A DNA stretch of 64,000 bases from Sphagnum compactum (taxonomy: Eukaryota; Bryophyta; Sphagnopsida; Sphagnales), in the NCBI GenBank assembly GCA_965153455.1, contig OZ234503.1:7222157-7286156 (forward strand), read 5' to 3'. The position numbers were made by a program, and so were the translations under genes. The notes under the pieces are model-generated. The model did not search any database. It was not told the origin of the DNA and saw only the letters and a list, made by a program, of their open reading frames with translations. Positions 35,485-49,064 of this stretch are shown piece by piece (the stretch's first letter is position 1; every line of letters begins with the position of its first letter).

Positions 35485-37645
35485 TTGCGACTTCGAATGA
35501 GAATAAGTGGTGGTGAACATGAATTACAATCCAGAATAGGCTTTTGGTGGAGCTTGTTATTACTTGATAGAACAGCATCTCACCGCCTTAATGGATATTG
35601 ACATGTTTGTAGGTGGCCCATTCCACCATAGTACCCAAAAAACAAATTCATACATGATTTTCACCAAATGTTGGTTGGTTTTGAGTTTTCATTTGGTCTA
35701 TTGTCTCAAGACCTACGTATAGGACAACCCCCCAAGCTTGGGAGTGGGAAAGCAAACCCCTTTTAACGATTATATAACTCATAAGTAACAAAGAGAGACG
35801 AACTTCCAACTAACTAACTAACGGCCATTGTTGCATACCACAAAGATCTCATTGTGATATTATACCATTCCTTAATAAAAAAAAACACTCTTCAATCCTA
35901 GTGTGTTTAGGATGCCATTCCCTAGTCTTGTGATCATCCGTCTTATGGCATTCCAAGAGTGTTGAGAAACTCACCTCCATAGTAGACGTCCAAAACCATT
36001 TGAGCACTTTGCTCGTGGAGTAGTGTCTTTTGAACTTGACCGTGCATCATCACTCTCTCTACCCAAAGTAGAGAATTGAGCATGTCCAAGATAAGTAGCA
36101 TCCAACCCGACAGGTGATTAGGGAAGGTGAATCTGCCCAAAATGGTCATCAAAAGAGCGGGGCATGTAGTCTAAGCATGGGATATTTATAATATTTAAAA
36201 GTAATTTAAATGATTGGGCTTTTTAGTTTTTACCAAGGCATCGGTGTAAGCAATGGTTTTTTTTCCCCTCATTTATATGAAAAAAATTGAAAAAAAATCA
36301 AACAAAAAAAACCAAAAATTAGTCAAATTTACACTAGAAATTATTTTTTTTGCAAATTTCTTTGTCAAAAAATGGCAAATTTTCACCAGGAAAAAAAACC
36401 ACTGAGTGTAGGTGCTGGTTCACTGGCCAAGGCTCACCACCACTACCACCATTCCAAGTAGTCAATCAATTCATAGCATAAACCCTAATTTTTTTGGTAA
36501 AAATCCCAATGGGAAGCCTAAATCAAGTATGGGAGCTAACTACTTAGTCAAGTTCCTTGGAAGTGGGATGGACAAAAAATAGGTAGACCCAAAAAAAGGG
36601 GGAAATTCCCAATTACAAATCCCTTCCCCAAATTTTTGAGGACCTATAATTGCTCTCATCTCTTGGGATTGCAAATACATGAAGTGTTCCTAGGTTTATA
36701 GTTTATACCCATGGCCCACACACACATACACATTGGGTTTCAGCTCTCCTTTAATGGAGAGAGACTAGAGAGAGAGTCTAGGGAATGATGCAATTTTCAT
36801 TTGGACCCACATTTTGAGGATTTGTTCACAAAAGAAAAAAAAATTGATTTTTGAGAGTTCCTTTCTTTTATAAAAACCTCTTGGAACATTCCCTTGTTTT
36901 AATGGTTTGAACTTGCACATAGGGGATGAAGCCATTATGCAATGAGTTGCTTTGTTCTAGAAAGATGGGGTCCACTCTAGTTACACCCATAGTTATCATA
37001 AGCTCATCTATTTTGTTTCAACCCTAGAAGGCTTTGCTTTTAGAAACATGGGTCCACTAGTGAGTTATTGTTGTAACTTGCAAAGGCTACTTAGACATAG
37101 GGTAGTTAACTTAGTTACTTACCATGTAGTTGCATGAGGCTTTATTTCTTTGGGGAGCTAAATTCCACCCAAAAATAATTAAATTCAAAAAGTTCAAAAT
37201 GAAGTGATTTTGGAGGTTTTCAATCGTTCAAAAGTGAGAAAAATAATAGAAAAGATTGTCGGATTTCTATACTTGGCTTTTAGAGTGTAGCCAAAATATA
37301 GTAGGACGAATTTTTTTTAAAAAATAATTTTATACTTGATTTATTAAAAAGATTGGCTAAATATTCATAGGGATGATTGCCATTTTTTCTACATCTTCCT
37401 ATGGAATGATAGCCATTTTGGCTACAAACAAAAATTCTTTAAAACAAAAATAACATTGAGCTACAAGTCACATTAGATGCACTAGAAGCAATTGGGTGAT
37501 GTGGAAAGAGAGTATGTGGATAAGGAGGGTAAAGTTTATCCGGAAGAGTTGGAAAGTAGAGTTTTCTAACACCCAAGAGTGCCGTGTGTCATGGGATCCA
37601 GATGAGGCCAAACAATTTGTTCCTTGTAGATAGGATAGAAGACAA

Positions 37646-37649
<4 letters not shown>
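35485..37649. other. Intergenic, no gene seen
   Basis: No supported gene. Near 37290 and 37350-37425 it carries more copies of the TAGCCAAA/TTTGGCTA motif seen at 26.6 and 34.2 kb. Confidence 0.45.
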
Positions 37650-37681
<32 letters not shown>

Positions 37682-37722
37682 AAGATACATATATATATAT
37701 ACACACACACACACACATATCT
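37650..37722. repeat. Compound CT / CA / TA microsatellite
   Basis: (CT)n, then (CA)n, then (TA)n, then (CA)n in about 70 bp. Confidence 0.92.
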
Positions 37723-40700
37723 TCCTCCCTCCATTCTTGCTAATCAATTGTGTAATAATCAAGCCCACCCTTCAAAAATTGTATTATTTTAGGGAATGTT
37801 TTCATCGTGTTCTTGCTCTATTTTTGGGTGTACATGATCAAAGAGTTTGTCTCCCTAGAGTCGGAGACTTTCTTTAATTAATAGTTGGTGTGTAGTTCCA
37901 AGTTGTCGTGTGTTTAGTATCTCCCTTTAATCCCAAACTGGGCTTGGATGGATTCTTGTCTCCAAAGTTTCTCTAGTGGGTGGGGGCCATTTTGAAGCCA
38001 TTCACTAAAACAAAAACATGGTGTTTTTTTTTCCCCTACAACACTAAGCCTTGGCTCAATGATAAGTATGTGAGATAAACTATATGTAGTTTCATCTCAC
38101 TAATGTCAATCTTTGATATATGTAAGTTATCACATATATCTTAGATTGAAATGGATGAAATCACATAATTTACCTCGCATGTGTCTAGAGCCAAGGCTTG
38201 CTATTGCAAGAAAAATCACATTTTGTTGTAACAATTAAGAACATCTCCAAAAATGATTTATATGTCAAATTTGGATGATTAATTATTACACCAAGCTCAC
38301 GTAAATATCAATTGCATATTTAGCATTTTGCATAAATTTGCTCTCTAAGTGAAGAATAACATTGAAAAATATAAAACAATTCCTATTATTTATTTGATTG
38401 ATTGTATTTATTGACGACACATTGATTGGTATAAATTGATTAACCACAATCGATTAACCCATGTGTGGACATGTATATGTTCAATATATTTATAATTTAT
38501 GGGTAATGGAGGGATGAAAAAAAATCAACATTAAATTTAGATGCAATAAGTATTGATATCACCCAAATACAATGCAATTGTTAAAATGCTCTAAACTCAA
38601 AGTCTTCAATTCTACAAAACTGAAAAAAAAAACCTTTACATAATCTATAGCTGCAAACCTTACATAATCATCAATCAGGCAAGAGTGTGTGCTAGTTATG
38701 TTGCTCTAGTTGCAGTGTCGAAAACTCCTCATTTCTGACTACAAAAGTTGGGGAGAAATATTGACAATGTTTTCTGTTCTGGCTTCACCTCATTACATAT
38801 GCCAAGTTCTCCATGTACTAATAATTTTCATGCTTGAGTCTCCCATGGATTGATTGTATTCATAATGTTTGTCTTCTTTTCAGATTTCAAGAGTGAATCT
38901 AATGTGTAAACAAGAATCAGAGCATCTTATCTAAAACCCATCTCCTCATTTTGGCTCTCTATTTTAAGAAGCTATGTTTTTGAAATTTCTTTGTCCAACT
39001 GCCCATTCCATTCTGTAGGCTTACCCTGCACTCCAGAAAGAAGCTCAATGAATATCCCTTGATGATTGAATTTGATGTAGCATTCTATTCAACACCACAA
39101 ATCAATTCTGTGTGCAAAATTTCCTCAAGATTACAGTCCTGATACCCCCAGATGCACTCATGAGTTTGGCAGCATGATAGTTTGGATGGAATCAACAGCT
39201 TTCCTCAACATATTATGGGTCTCTGTTAGCAGAGGCAGATCAGTTAAAACCCACTACAATCCACTACAATCTAGCAACTGATGGCAGCACACATTTTCGA
39301 CTCCAATTGCACTCTTGAAAATAATTTCTGAGAGGTTGCAGATCCAATCTAAGCATACATACAACAGCTAATGACCAAAGGACTAACTGTTGGATAATAT
39401 GTCGCTGTGGCATATCTGGCAAGAAACGTGGGGCTGGAAAGGAAGTAGTGAATGTGGAGAAGAAGCAAGCAAAGTGGGAATTCCAATTCTCAGAAAGCCC
39501 ACAACTTGCAGCATGCCCAACACACTGCATCAGCTGGTCATGGGTTGTTGAAGACCATCAATAGGTAGAGACACTAGACACAACCCTTTGATGATAACAA
39601 AACGGCTCCATTCACAAGAACTGAGCTCAGAATTTTTTTTGCATTTTAGAATGAAATGCTTTCAGATCACAAACTGCTCTTCTCTCAGCAATGTCATTGC
39701 ACATTCCCACGACATGCCCGATTGCTCAAGTGTAACCACACCTGAGTCAATTTTGAAGACAAATAGGTATACCATGAACTCTTGCTTGTAACAGTGACCA
39801 AGACACAAAGCATATAATTTTCTTCGCTATTTCCGCATATGAAATTGGTATGCAAACAAATGTGGTGAGAATAAGCAAGATCTAGACTATCTCCTAACCA
39901 TAAAAATCTTTGGTTCCTTGATTTTCACATATATCTTCACTTCCATGCACATGTTTTGCATAGTTAATGTTTTGAAATTATGATGGTCATAGGATACTAG
40001 AAACCAATACCCCTCGTGCCTTTAATCCAACCCACAAGAAAATAATTAGCATAAGCTTGATTAAATTTTCCTTTTGCCATGACTTCTTCTGACGTCATGG
40101 AGTCATATGCAAAGGATACAATTATGATCTAGTCAAGAAATTTCTTTTTTGAAAACAACGTATTTTCCATTTTTTTATCGGATCTTCTTTGATGGCCCAT
40201 TGTACCAAAATGGTACACACTTAGGCAAATTTGCACCTTTGATAGAAATTCAAAGCTACCAAAATAAAAACCTCAAAGATACTAAATATATTACCATGGA
40301 GGGATGTTTTATGATACACTTAAACTCCCACTTCTTTTGGTTTCATCCTTTATGAACTCTAGGCCTTAGTACACAATTCTTATCTTGGAATCTTTAAATT
40401 TAGAGATTTTTTTTATTGCCAAATAAGCAACTTAACATGTGAATCCATATATCCTTTTGCTTCTTTTCAATCCAAAAAAGTCGTTAAGTTGATTTTGCAT
40501 GGTATTAGTGCTTAATGATGTCATTGTTAATTTGGTGGATGAAGCAATCAATGAACATACCCATTTGTTGGCCCTTGTATGATCTCAACATTTCTTTCAA
40601 ATGACCATAATATGAATTGTGAGAAATTATCCATTACAAGTTGAAGGGGTTAATCTTAGACTCATGCACATCTTATGGTTTATTTCACACTTTCATATTA

Positions 40701-43159
40701 AACATGTAAAAGTTTCAATTCAATCAAGATGAGATAAGGGAGAAAGTAGAATTGCAAAAAGGATGGCCCTTTAGCCTAGGGATGTCCCAAGGTGTTCCAA
40801 TGTTGAGAAAAAGGAGATTAGTCAAGCACAAAAATGCAAAGAATTTTATTGTAAGAAAACTAAACATATCAAACAAAGATGATCACATTAATGAAACCTA
40901 CAATTCAAAAACATCACAACTTGCAATAATGAAAAAGGAGGCACCAAGACCCCAAATATCGCGAACCTTATTCAAGAACCCAAAACCAAAAATAAATCAA
41001 ACTAAAGTAAAAAAGTGAAAGTACCTATGATATTTTGTTAGTTATTTTATCCTAACAATAACTGATAGAAATTAACTAGTTGAATTTGAATTCTCAACAT
41101 CTATCACTTAGAAATTTTCTAATAAAGTTTCAAAACCTTTTTTATCACATTATTTATCATCTAGATTGACATTAACCAACAAATCATAAACAAATTTTCG
41201 AATATTGTTATGTTGTCCATCAAGACATGTTTTGAAAAACTTATCATTGTGTCTATCAATCCAGTTGTTCGTTAACATTCCACTTTATTGGAACATCTCA
41301 CTTGAAAATGACCAACAAGTTGACATATTGTTTTACGACATATCACAAGTAACAAATGTGGATTTTGTAAATTGTTACATGACACATATATTTGCAAAGA
41401 TTTCAATATATTTATTAAAATTTATTCTATAGGTTGGTAGAAATTTATCCATATTACTACATGATCATGTTTACTTCCTATATCTTGGAATTTGGTGACA
41501 AAAAAAAATGTAGCAATTCCATTAATATTGAAGTTCATAATTAATAATCAATTCCCTCGATGATAAGTGCAATGATTGCACTATAAGGTATAAGGGGTTT
41601 GTGATGAGATCAAAGTATTTGAGATTAATAATGTGTGTTAAACTTAATAAATCAAAGAAATCTTAGGCTTTAAAATTGAATTAAACAAATTTCTAAGTTG
41701 AATTCTAAACATTGTGATTTAAAAAATGAGTTTTACCTTTGTTATTTTCTTCTATTGACCTCATTGTTCAATTGCTTCAGACACTCTTTAAACCACTATC
41801 ATATGTTTTCTACCTTCACATTAACGAACCAATTTTTTTCCCTTTTCATCAATGACATGCATTTTATTTTTGGAATGTCAGGAACAACATTTAAAACTTT
41901 TTAATTATCAATTTGTATCGTGTTCCAATTTTTCTTGGGCACCATCTGCCATGAAATTTGGATTAAAAACACCTTATTTGGCAATTACCTTGTTCAATCT
42001 CCACCACATAACACTTTGAACTTCTACGACTTCTGATTACATGTCACACACTACAATCGTAATCACTTTATAGTAAATTGGATCATACACATGGCAAGTC
42101 GGGGCCATCCATCCAACATGCTTGATATGATCAAACATGAGCCAACATGCTTCAAGATTGCCCCTAGGTTGCATCTTTTCACCAAATCACAACCACTACC
42201 ATCTCCCTCTATAGACATTTTAAAGAGGAACATTTTTCCTGCAAACATCTATCTAAGAAAACTATTATCCTAAATGTAATCATAACACTTCTGAACTTCA
42301 AACTAGAATGTTGTCAATGTATCCTTTGTTATCCGAATGATGCTTAAACAATACCATTAACTTTCTTATGTTGGGAGAACACAATGTCGTGAACTTGTCC
42401 ATCACTTGGTGTAGTTTGTCGCTTTTCAAAAATTCCATTGAGCCTTCACCATCTTCATTGAATAAGTGTTCAACCATAAAGTTTTGCTTGTTGCCATTGC
42501 TATTGTTGACATCTTGGCTGGTGGGGGGCGAAAAACCTCCACATTGAAATATGATGTTCATATGAACCAAGATGAAATCACTAATAGAAAAAAACCAAAA
42601 TGTAATTAATTGATTTGTAATTACATGCAACTAATTGTCATTTGCAACTAACTTTTGTTATTTTAGCAATTAAAAATCACATCAAACATTTTTTTGTCAC
42701 ATTTATGAATATGTTGCAACTATTGAATTTTTCATTTTTCCAATGGGATGACTTTTCATATTATTTTCATCTTAAAGGGTCCTTGTATGGCCCATTAGTT
42801 GCAAAAGTGAGCAAAAAATGGCAACTAATACTTATGTAATCATTAACCCTTCTAACATAAATTCAATTTTTATAATGTAAGTTATGTGTTTTATGTTAAG
42901 ATAACTACCAATTATATATAATAAGCCTTATGAATACATTATGTATTCCACATCCATTAAAATATGTCTACATGTTGTTTTCATAGATTACTTTAATATG
43001 GTTCCAAATATACTTTAAAATTACAACTTGACATTAAGTTATGGCACATATTACTATTGCAAAAAAAAAAATGTTGAGCTTCATGTCTTGCCCGAGGAAT
43101 TCCTTTAAACCTTAAACCCTTCTCATCCTCAAGGGGCACGGCAAGTCTCTAATTTCAAC
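37723..43159. other. Intergenic, no gene seen
   Basis: About 5.4 kb. The stretch 38.65-39.8 kb has more balanced composition, but its open frames (for example 39264-39530 minus) show no domain. A 110-codon minus frame at 42298-42630 begins with a genuine ATG but is equally unrecognised. The rest is AT-rich. Confidence 0.45.
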
Positions 43160-44269
43160 CATCCCCATCTTCCCAGATGTTCTCCAGGTCTTCAGCAAAA
43201 CAAAAATAGCATCTTGATTAGCTTCCTAAAGATTTTGATGCTCATATAGGTATATGTATCCCTGGTAAACGTGCTTCTTCTTCTCTAGGGTTTTGATTCC
43301 TCTTTTGTAGCATCTTGTCGTCGTATTTGATTCTTGCGTGTGTGTGGGAGAGACATATGCACGAATCCTTGGCCCAGCGGATCTCATTGCCTGCCTGTTG
43401 TCACCCACTACTGTCGTCGCTTCTCCTATCATCATCATCTTCATCATCATCCTCCTCGCGGAGACTTTTTCCATTGTCTGTAGGAACTTCTTCTGTGTTC
43501 AGCTCCTGCTGTATCTTCTTCTTCTTCCGAAGACGACGACAAAGACGGTGTTTGCAGTTTTCTAGCTGCAGCAGCAGCTCGTTGTGGTGCTCATTATTGC
43601 CAGTTTGTTCCAGAGCTTTGCGGCGGTGTGTTGTAGAAGGGTGCAGTATTCATACGGCGAGAGATTGTTGGTACACGAGTGCTGATTTGAAGATGATGGA
43701 GCTGGAGGACAAAGATCTTCTGCGGAAACAGGCGGCCTTGTTCCCTTTGTCTAAAGGTGAATTTTGATCCCTTTGTTGCATCCAGCTTCTGCAGATTGTG
43801 ATGAAATAATTGTCAGTCATCAGAGCAGAGTACCTCACTGTCCCAAGTGTGTCTGAAGCAATTTGATGGAGCGACCGGTTGATTATGTTGATGATGTTAT
43901 GTTCTCGTCATCAACTTCACAGATATGTACTGACCAAGTTCCTGTATTTCAAGCTGTAGTTACACTTGTTACACATCTGATTGATGTCGGTTTGAGGAGA
44001 GCTCAAATGCTGCATGTGTAGCAACCCTAGCAATTGGGAAGGTAACCAAAAATGCCGAAGTTGTGATGCCCTGCAGCTGTGAAGTTCTCCTATGGAACTG
44101 CGGGCTTTCGCACAGATGCAGCATTGTTACCCTCAACAGTGTTCCAGATGGGTGTGCTGGCTGCATTGCGGTCCCTGTGTACAAAACGTGCTACAGGGTT
44201 GATGATTACGGCCTCCCATAACCCTGTTCATGAAAACGGTGTGAAGCTGGCTGATCCAAGTGATGGGAT
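43160..44269 (+). repeat. Left arm of the inverted duplication of the mutase 5' end
   Basis: Near-identical, in reverse orientation, to 48488-49603. By eye I counted about 13 substitutions and one 6-nt difference in a CAT repeat over 1.1 kb. Intron and leader are as similar as exons. The arm ends abruptly inside exon 2 at GATGGGAT. The space between the arms is 4218 bp and holds exons 3-9 of the intact gene. Confidence 0.96.
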
Positions 44270-44324
44270 ATCCAAAACACAAGAAAAAACACAAAGAATG
44301 GTCAAGAAAACACATAAGACTTGA
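43693..44324 (+). pseudogene. Truncated copy of phosphoacetylglucosamine mutase, exons 1-2
   Basis: Exon 1 (43693-43756) and the start of exon 2 (from 44077) match the intact gene on the other strand, with the same splice sites. The homology stops at 44269 before the exon 2 donor. The frame then runs 18 more foreign codons to a stop at 44322-44324. If spliced, it would encode 103 residues. These include the phosphoserine loop TASHNP but lack the magnesium-binding, sugar-binding and phosphate-binding domains, so the product cannot be an active mutase. One residue differs from the parent in the shared part (R45 to Q), and one more at the breakpoint. It points towards the 3' end of the real gene, so any transcript is convergent with it. 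Confidence 0.92.
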
Positions 44325-44527
44325 GTGATAGCTGTTACAAGAAATCTGTGGGCACAAATCCTCTTTCTATTGAGAAGAGACTTGAACAGTTTACAGTCAA
44401 GTCAAATATCCACTTTTCCATGTGTGGAGAATCTGAAAGCAAGAATGGTAAGATTATGAATCTCAGTCTACACAAGATGTAGCCACAACAGAACATGTGA
44501 GTGGCAAAGATAAAGAACTTCCTACAA

Positions 44528-44620
44528 TTTTGCTAATTTCCTGTCACACTCATGGTTCAGGGCTGACAAGCACTTTCTGCAAATTTGCTAATTTCCTGTT
44601 ACACTCATGGTTCAGGGCCA
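44528..44620. repeat. 56-bp duplication over the mutase stop codon
   Basis: TTTGCTAATTTCCTGT followed by ACACTCATGGTTCAGGG is found from 44528 and again from 44584. The second copy carries the last codons and stop of the mutase gene. The first lies in its 3' UTR. It sits between the gene end and the inverted arm. Confidence 0.88.
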
Positions 44621-47600
44621 ACACCTCCTGCTAGATGGTAAACTAGGACACAAACAGCTTGAGCTAAAGCATCTGCAGATTGCTGTGATGATGCCTCAGC
44701 ATACACACGTACCACGTCCTCTGTTCCTGAAGGCCTAACAAATGCCCGCCCACCTTTGTATTTCCCTGCAACAGAAAAATGAACCATACAGTTTATATCG
44801 AGTTTAAGAGAATAAAGGGAACTCTTCTGTTGATGGTATACAAATGAGATGCACTTTAACCTGAGTTGTAATCTAGAAGAATTGAAAGTTCAAACTATTA
44901 TCACAATGGAATGCAAGAAGCTCTTTCTTTTCTTCTGTCAGTCAAGGCTGTTGACAGAGTCTGATGAAGTCTTTAAGATTATGAAAACAAAGAAATGCTT
45001 ACCAACTTCTGTGTCAATTGCTTCTTGTAATGAGGATGGTGAGGCAACACGAGTCTCATCAGGTGTTGTGATGATGACTGCCCGATCCTTCACCTTCACC
45101 TACTTGGACTCAAATGTGTTTGCAATCATCAGAAGAGCAAGTAAAGAAAAGAAACGTGGTCACGACCAAAACCAACACAGAAATTATACTGTTATGAAGG
45201 TACATCAACAGCCAACAAGTATAATTCCAATATAAACACCCTCCTGAGGACCCAACATTAAAGCAGACTGTACATTACAAACCTGTGCCCAATGGGAAAG
45301 GCTACCCAAAAGCTGGACCACAATATGGTTCTTGTTCTTCTCATGTGTCCTCAAACCATTGGCACAACTCAGGGAAACAGGCTACTTTCTAACCTTAAGT
45401 TGTCGGCTTGGCAAGTCTTTGTACATGGAGTCCCATTGCTCAACTGACCAACCCTGATATCGTAGCACAACCTCCACCATCAGAATCCCACTGAGTGCAT
45501 CTCCAACTGCTTGATTCACCATCTCATTCACAGCAACCAACCTTTTAGCTGCCTGACGGTGCTCAGCTTCTGCAAAATAACGCAAGATACAAGAATTCAG
45601 GAAAAATTAACTCTCATCAGTATCAAGATAGTCCCATACTCATGATCGAAGGATGCAGGGAAAACCCTAAATCAAACCTAGCTGGCAAATGGTATTTTGC
45701 CTTTGGAAAACTCTTTATGCTTTTATGTGCAAGAAAATCTTCAAGTGGTATATCTATCCACTACACAGCATCAGAAAAGGACTCCTATCTCAACATATAC
45801 CCACCAATTAGGACAACATTATTTATTCCCCAAAACAATGTTCAGGGACTAACATTCCAACCTCAATTTCAGGTAACTACAGAATATCCATTTGGTATGC
45901 ATCCATCACAACACAATTCAGAAAGGTAGAGAAAGTTGATCAAACCTTTCTGCTGCACTGAAGCATCCTGTAACCATTGTGAAAAGATCTCATTAAAGAG
46001 AATGGTGCCATGACCATTTGCCTCAAAGTAGATCCCAATATCATACTGTTCTGCCTTCTTATGAAGATGTTTGACACCAGTTGGAGTTGTAGCAACTTCC
46101 AAGCCAAGCACTTGTTTGATATAATTAGTTGAGGCCCCATTAGCATATGCTGTTTGCACAACAGCAACTTTCACCTCACCATACCCAGGAACAACAGCCT
46201 TGTGTGCAGTGGTAGCATCACTGACTGAGCTCTTAGACCCTGCCAATATGCGTAGCTGACCTATGATGAACAAGCCAAAAATAGCAGCAATTTTATCTCC
46301 ATCCAAGAGATGTAGAGTACACACAGGGCCAGAGTATCCGTCTTCATGCTTTTCAGGTATATAGAAGTAGACAAGTCGGTCTGCATCTCCATCGATGCTT
46401 GCACATCTGAAAAGCATCATTCAACAAAAGCTTGACTGAAAACCATTCTTGCTTTTGCAATTGAACACTGAGTGTCTTCAACTTTCAAAACTTAGAATTG
46501 GGAGGACTCAGCGATGATGCTAGCTAGCTCAACAAAACTTAAATGAGGAGATGACCAAAAAACCTGAACAAAGTGGGAAACAAAGAAAAATACGACAAAA
46601 ACCCAAAAGAAGAACAAAACAAGGAAAGAGGAAGAAAGACAGAAACAAGCTGGAGAACTTCAAGAGCATGATCTTTTCAGGACAGAGTGGGCTCTGAGAA
46701 GTTCACCACTAAGGGTTCAGAAATCCTTGAACTAATCATCTTGGAGATTCCAAAGGCAGAAACACCAAACACAAATCTTTCTTTCTTAAGCAGATATTTG
46801 GTTAAGTTTTAATAGAACTTCTCCTGTAACCCTATACCTTTTTCCAACATCTGCAGGCAACTGGAACCCATGGGGCAAGACCTTTTCCTTCTGCACAAAG
46901 TCAGCCCCAACACCATCATTTAGCAATCCCCCTCCTTCATTTCCAGAATTTCGAACTTGCAGGCCCAAGCTAGTGGTAAGATGCTGTAGCCTGGTCAATT
47001 TGCTGGCACCCACACCATTAGCTGCATCCACAATCAGCTCCTCAGAGTGTGTCGAGTCTTCTGTGTTTGCATGCCATAGTTCTACCAGCATCCTGTCAAG
47101 ACACATTCACACTGAAGAGCTTGGAGTAAATTCTCGGAAATCCAAACTGCATGTATGTTTCTAGGTTTACTAATCCCATCCACAGTGAACAGCAGATTGA
47201 TGAATGTAAATTTTACACAGGGGAGAAGAAGTTCATGAAATTAGATACTAAAATATATCCCTAAAGTCATGGAGCTAAGAGATGAAACAACAGCAATACC
47301 AATAAAATCAGGAACACAAATACCACATTAATTGGATAGTGCAACAACTTGGAAAGAAAACCATGTCAAAGAGGACAGTTAACATCCAGAGAGTGACTGC
47401 ATGACTGCATGAACTGCTTCAAGAAAGAATTGTCTCTTTATAACCAAAAAGCAAACAGTGAAAGGTTGCTTTTGGATTTTTTGCATCTGTTACAAGGTCC
47501 ATGATAGATGGGGATCAGTTCTGGAGTACCGTCGTTTCTCCAGTCCTCTGGATGAGAGTGACCAATAGGTAACCTTGTGGCTCTAAACTCCAAACCCAGT

Positions 47601-49064
47601 TCAGACCAGGAAACCTTAGAATCAAGGTCGAGATGGTAATAGAGAGAACAGAGAGAGAGCCGCACCTAAAGGAGTCAGATAGTTGATGGAAGTAATCTGA
47701 CTCAGATGCAGGAACACCATTGTTGAATGATCGAACCATCCAGTGCAGTTGTGGAGTAGTCAAAACACCCATGTCATGAGCCACAGTGCCTCTGACCGCT
47801 TCTACACCCTTTTTATGCACAGTCATGTCCAACTCCATTCTTATTATCATGCATTGATGTCCAAAAAGGACTACTCTCACCAACGTTTGCACCCAAGAAT
47901 CTCAAAGGAATGACCCAGCCATCAAAAAAGATTGGCACACAATCATGCACTTCAAATTGTGGGTAATGGTGCAGAGTATTGCAAGAGCACAGGGATGTTG
48001 GTTTGACAAAGCTGAGGGACTACAGATCAGTTTGTCTGTTCATCTTTGCACCACCTCTGAATGGGAAACATTGACAGTGTATGCTTACTTGACGAGCAGC
48101 TGAAACCAGAGCTTCTCCACTTGGTCGTGTGTCCCTGGCCAGTAGGACCTCACCGCTCGCAGCATTTCCGGATTGAATGTTTTCCCTCTTCACAATATGT
48201 TCAACAATCTGGGCTCCAAAATACATATAAGTTAGATCTACTAGATACATCAAACCTCAAATTTTTTCTCTCTCTCCCTCTCTCTCTCTCTCCTCGTGGC
48301 TGCATAAACCCTCATACCCTAAACCTGAAGCCAGTTCAGAATATCAGGTCATAAAAACCCTGAGCCCCGAATCCAAGAAGCTGAAAGGGCCATGAGTTGC
48401 CAGAGACAAGCAAGCACCTGCAGGAAGTTCTCCACATCTGGAGCATTAGCCAACATGTCCGAGTATGGCTCCCAGGCAACATTTAGCATCCCACCACTTG
48501 GATCAGCCAGCTTCACACCGTTTTCATGAACAGGGTTATGGGAGGCCGTAATCATCAACCCTGTAGCACGTTTTGTACACAGGGACCGCAATGCAGCCAG
48601 CACACCCATCCGGAACACTGTTGAGGGTAACAATGCTGCATCTGTGCGAAAGCCCGCAGTTCCATAGGAGAACTTCACAGCTGCAGGGCATCACAACTTC
48701 GGCAATTTTGGTTGCCTTCCCAATTGCTAGGGTTGCTACACATGCAGCATTTGAGCTCTCCTCAAACCGACATCAATCAGATGTGTAACAAGTGTAACTA
48801 GAGCTTGAAATACAGGAACTTGGTCAGTACATATCTGTGAAGTTGATGACGAGAACATAACATCATCAACATAATCAACCGGTCGCTCCATCAAATTGCT
48901 TCAGACACACTTGGGACAGTGAGGTACTCTGCTCTGATGACTGACAATTATTTCATCACAATCTGCAGAAGCTGGATGCAACAAAGGGATCAAAATTCAC
49001 CTTTAGACAAAGGGAACAAGGCCGCCTGTTTCCGCAGAAGATCTTTGTCCTCCAGCTCCATCAT
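44605..49064 (-). CDS. AGM: Phosphoacetylglucosamine mutase (N-acetylglucosamine-phosphate mutase)
   Basis: Nine coding exons, in transcript order: 49064-49001, 48680-48418, 48208-48089, 47808-47666, 47092-46838, 46406-45946, 45569-45394, 45099-45003 and 44765-44605. All introns are GT-AG, phases are consistent, and the product is 579 residues. The enzyme interconverts GlcNAc-6-P and GlcNAc-1-P in the cytosol, on the route to UDP-GlcNAc for N-glycans, GPI anchors and O-GlcNAc. Visible parts: phosphoserine loop TASHNP (Ser68), metal loop DGDADR (287-292), sugar-binding EANGHGT (410-416) and the phosphate-binding RPSGTED (537-543) near the C-terminus. Length is close to other plant members. The start is the first of two adjacent ATGs. 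The frame is open 128 codons further up with a serine-rich stretch, probably leader. Exons 1-2 are duplicated in inverted form beyond the 3' end. AGM is the plant enzyme name. Confidence 0.96.

Noticed and set aside
44849-45235. 128-codon plus-strand frame
   Set aside because: Antisense to exon 8 and introns of the mutase gene, without a domain.
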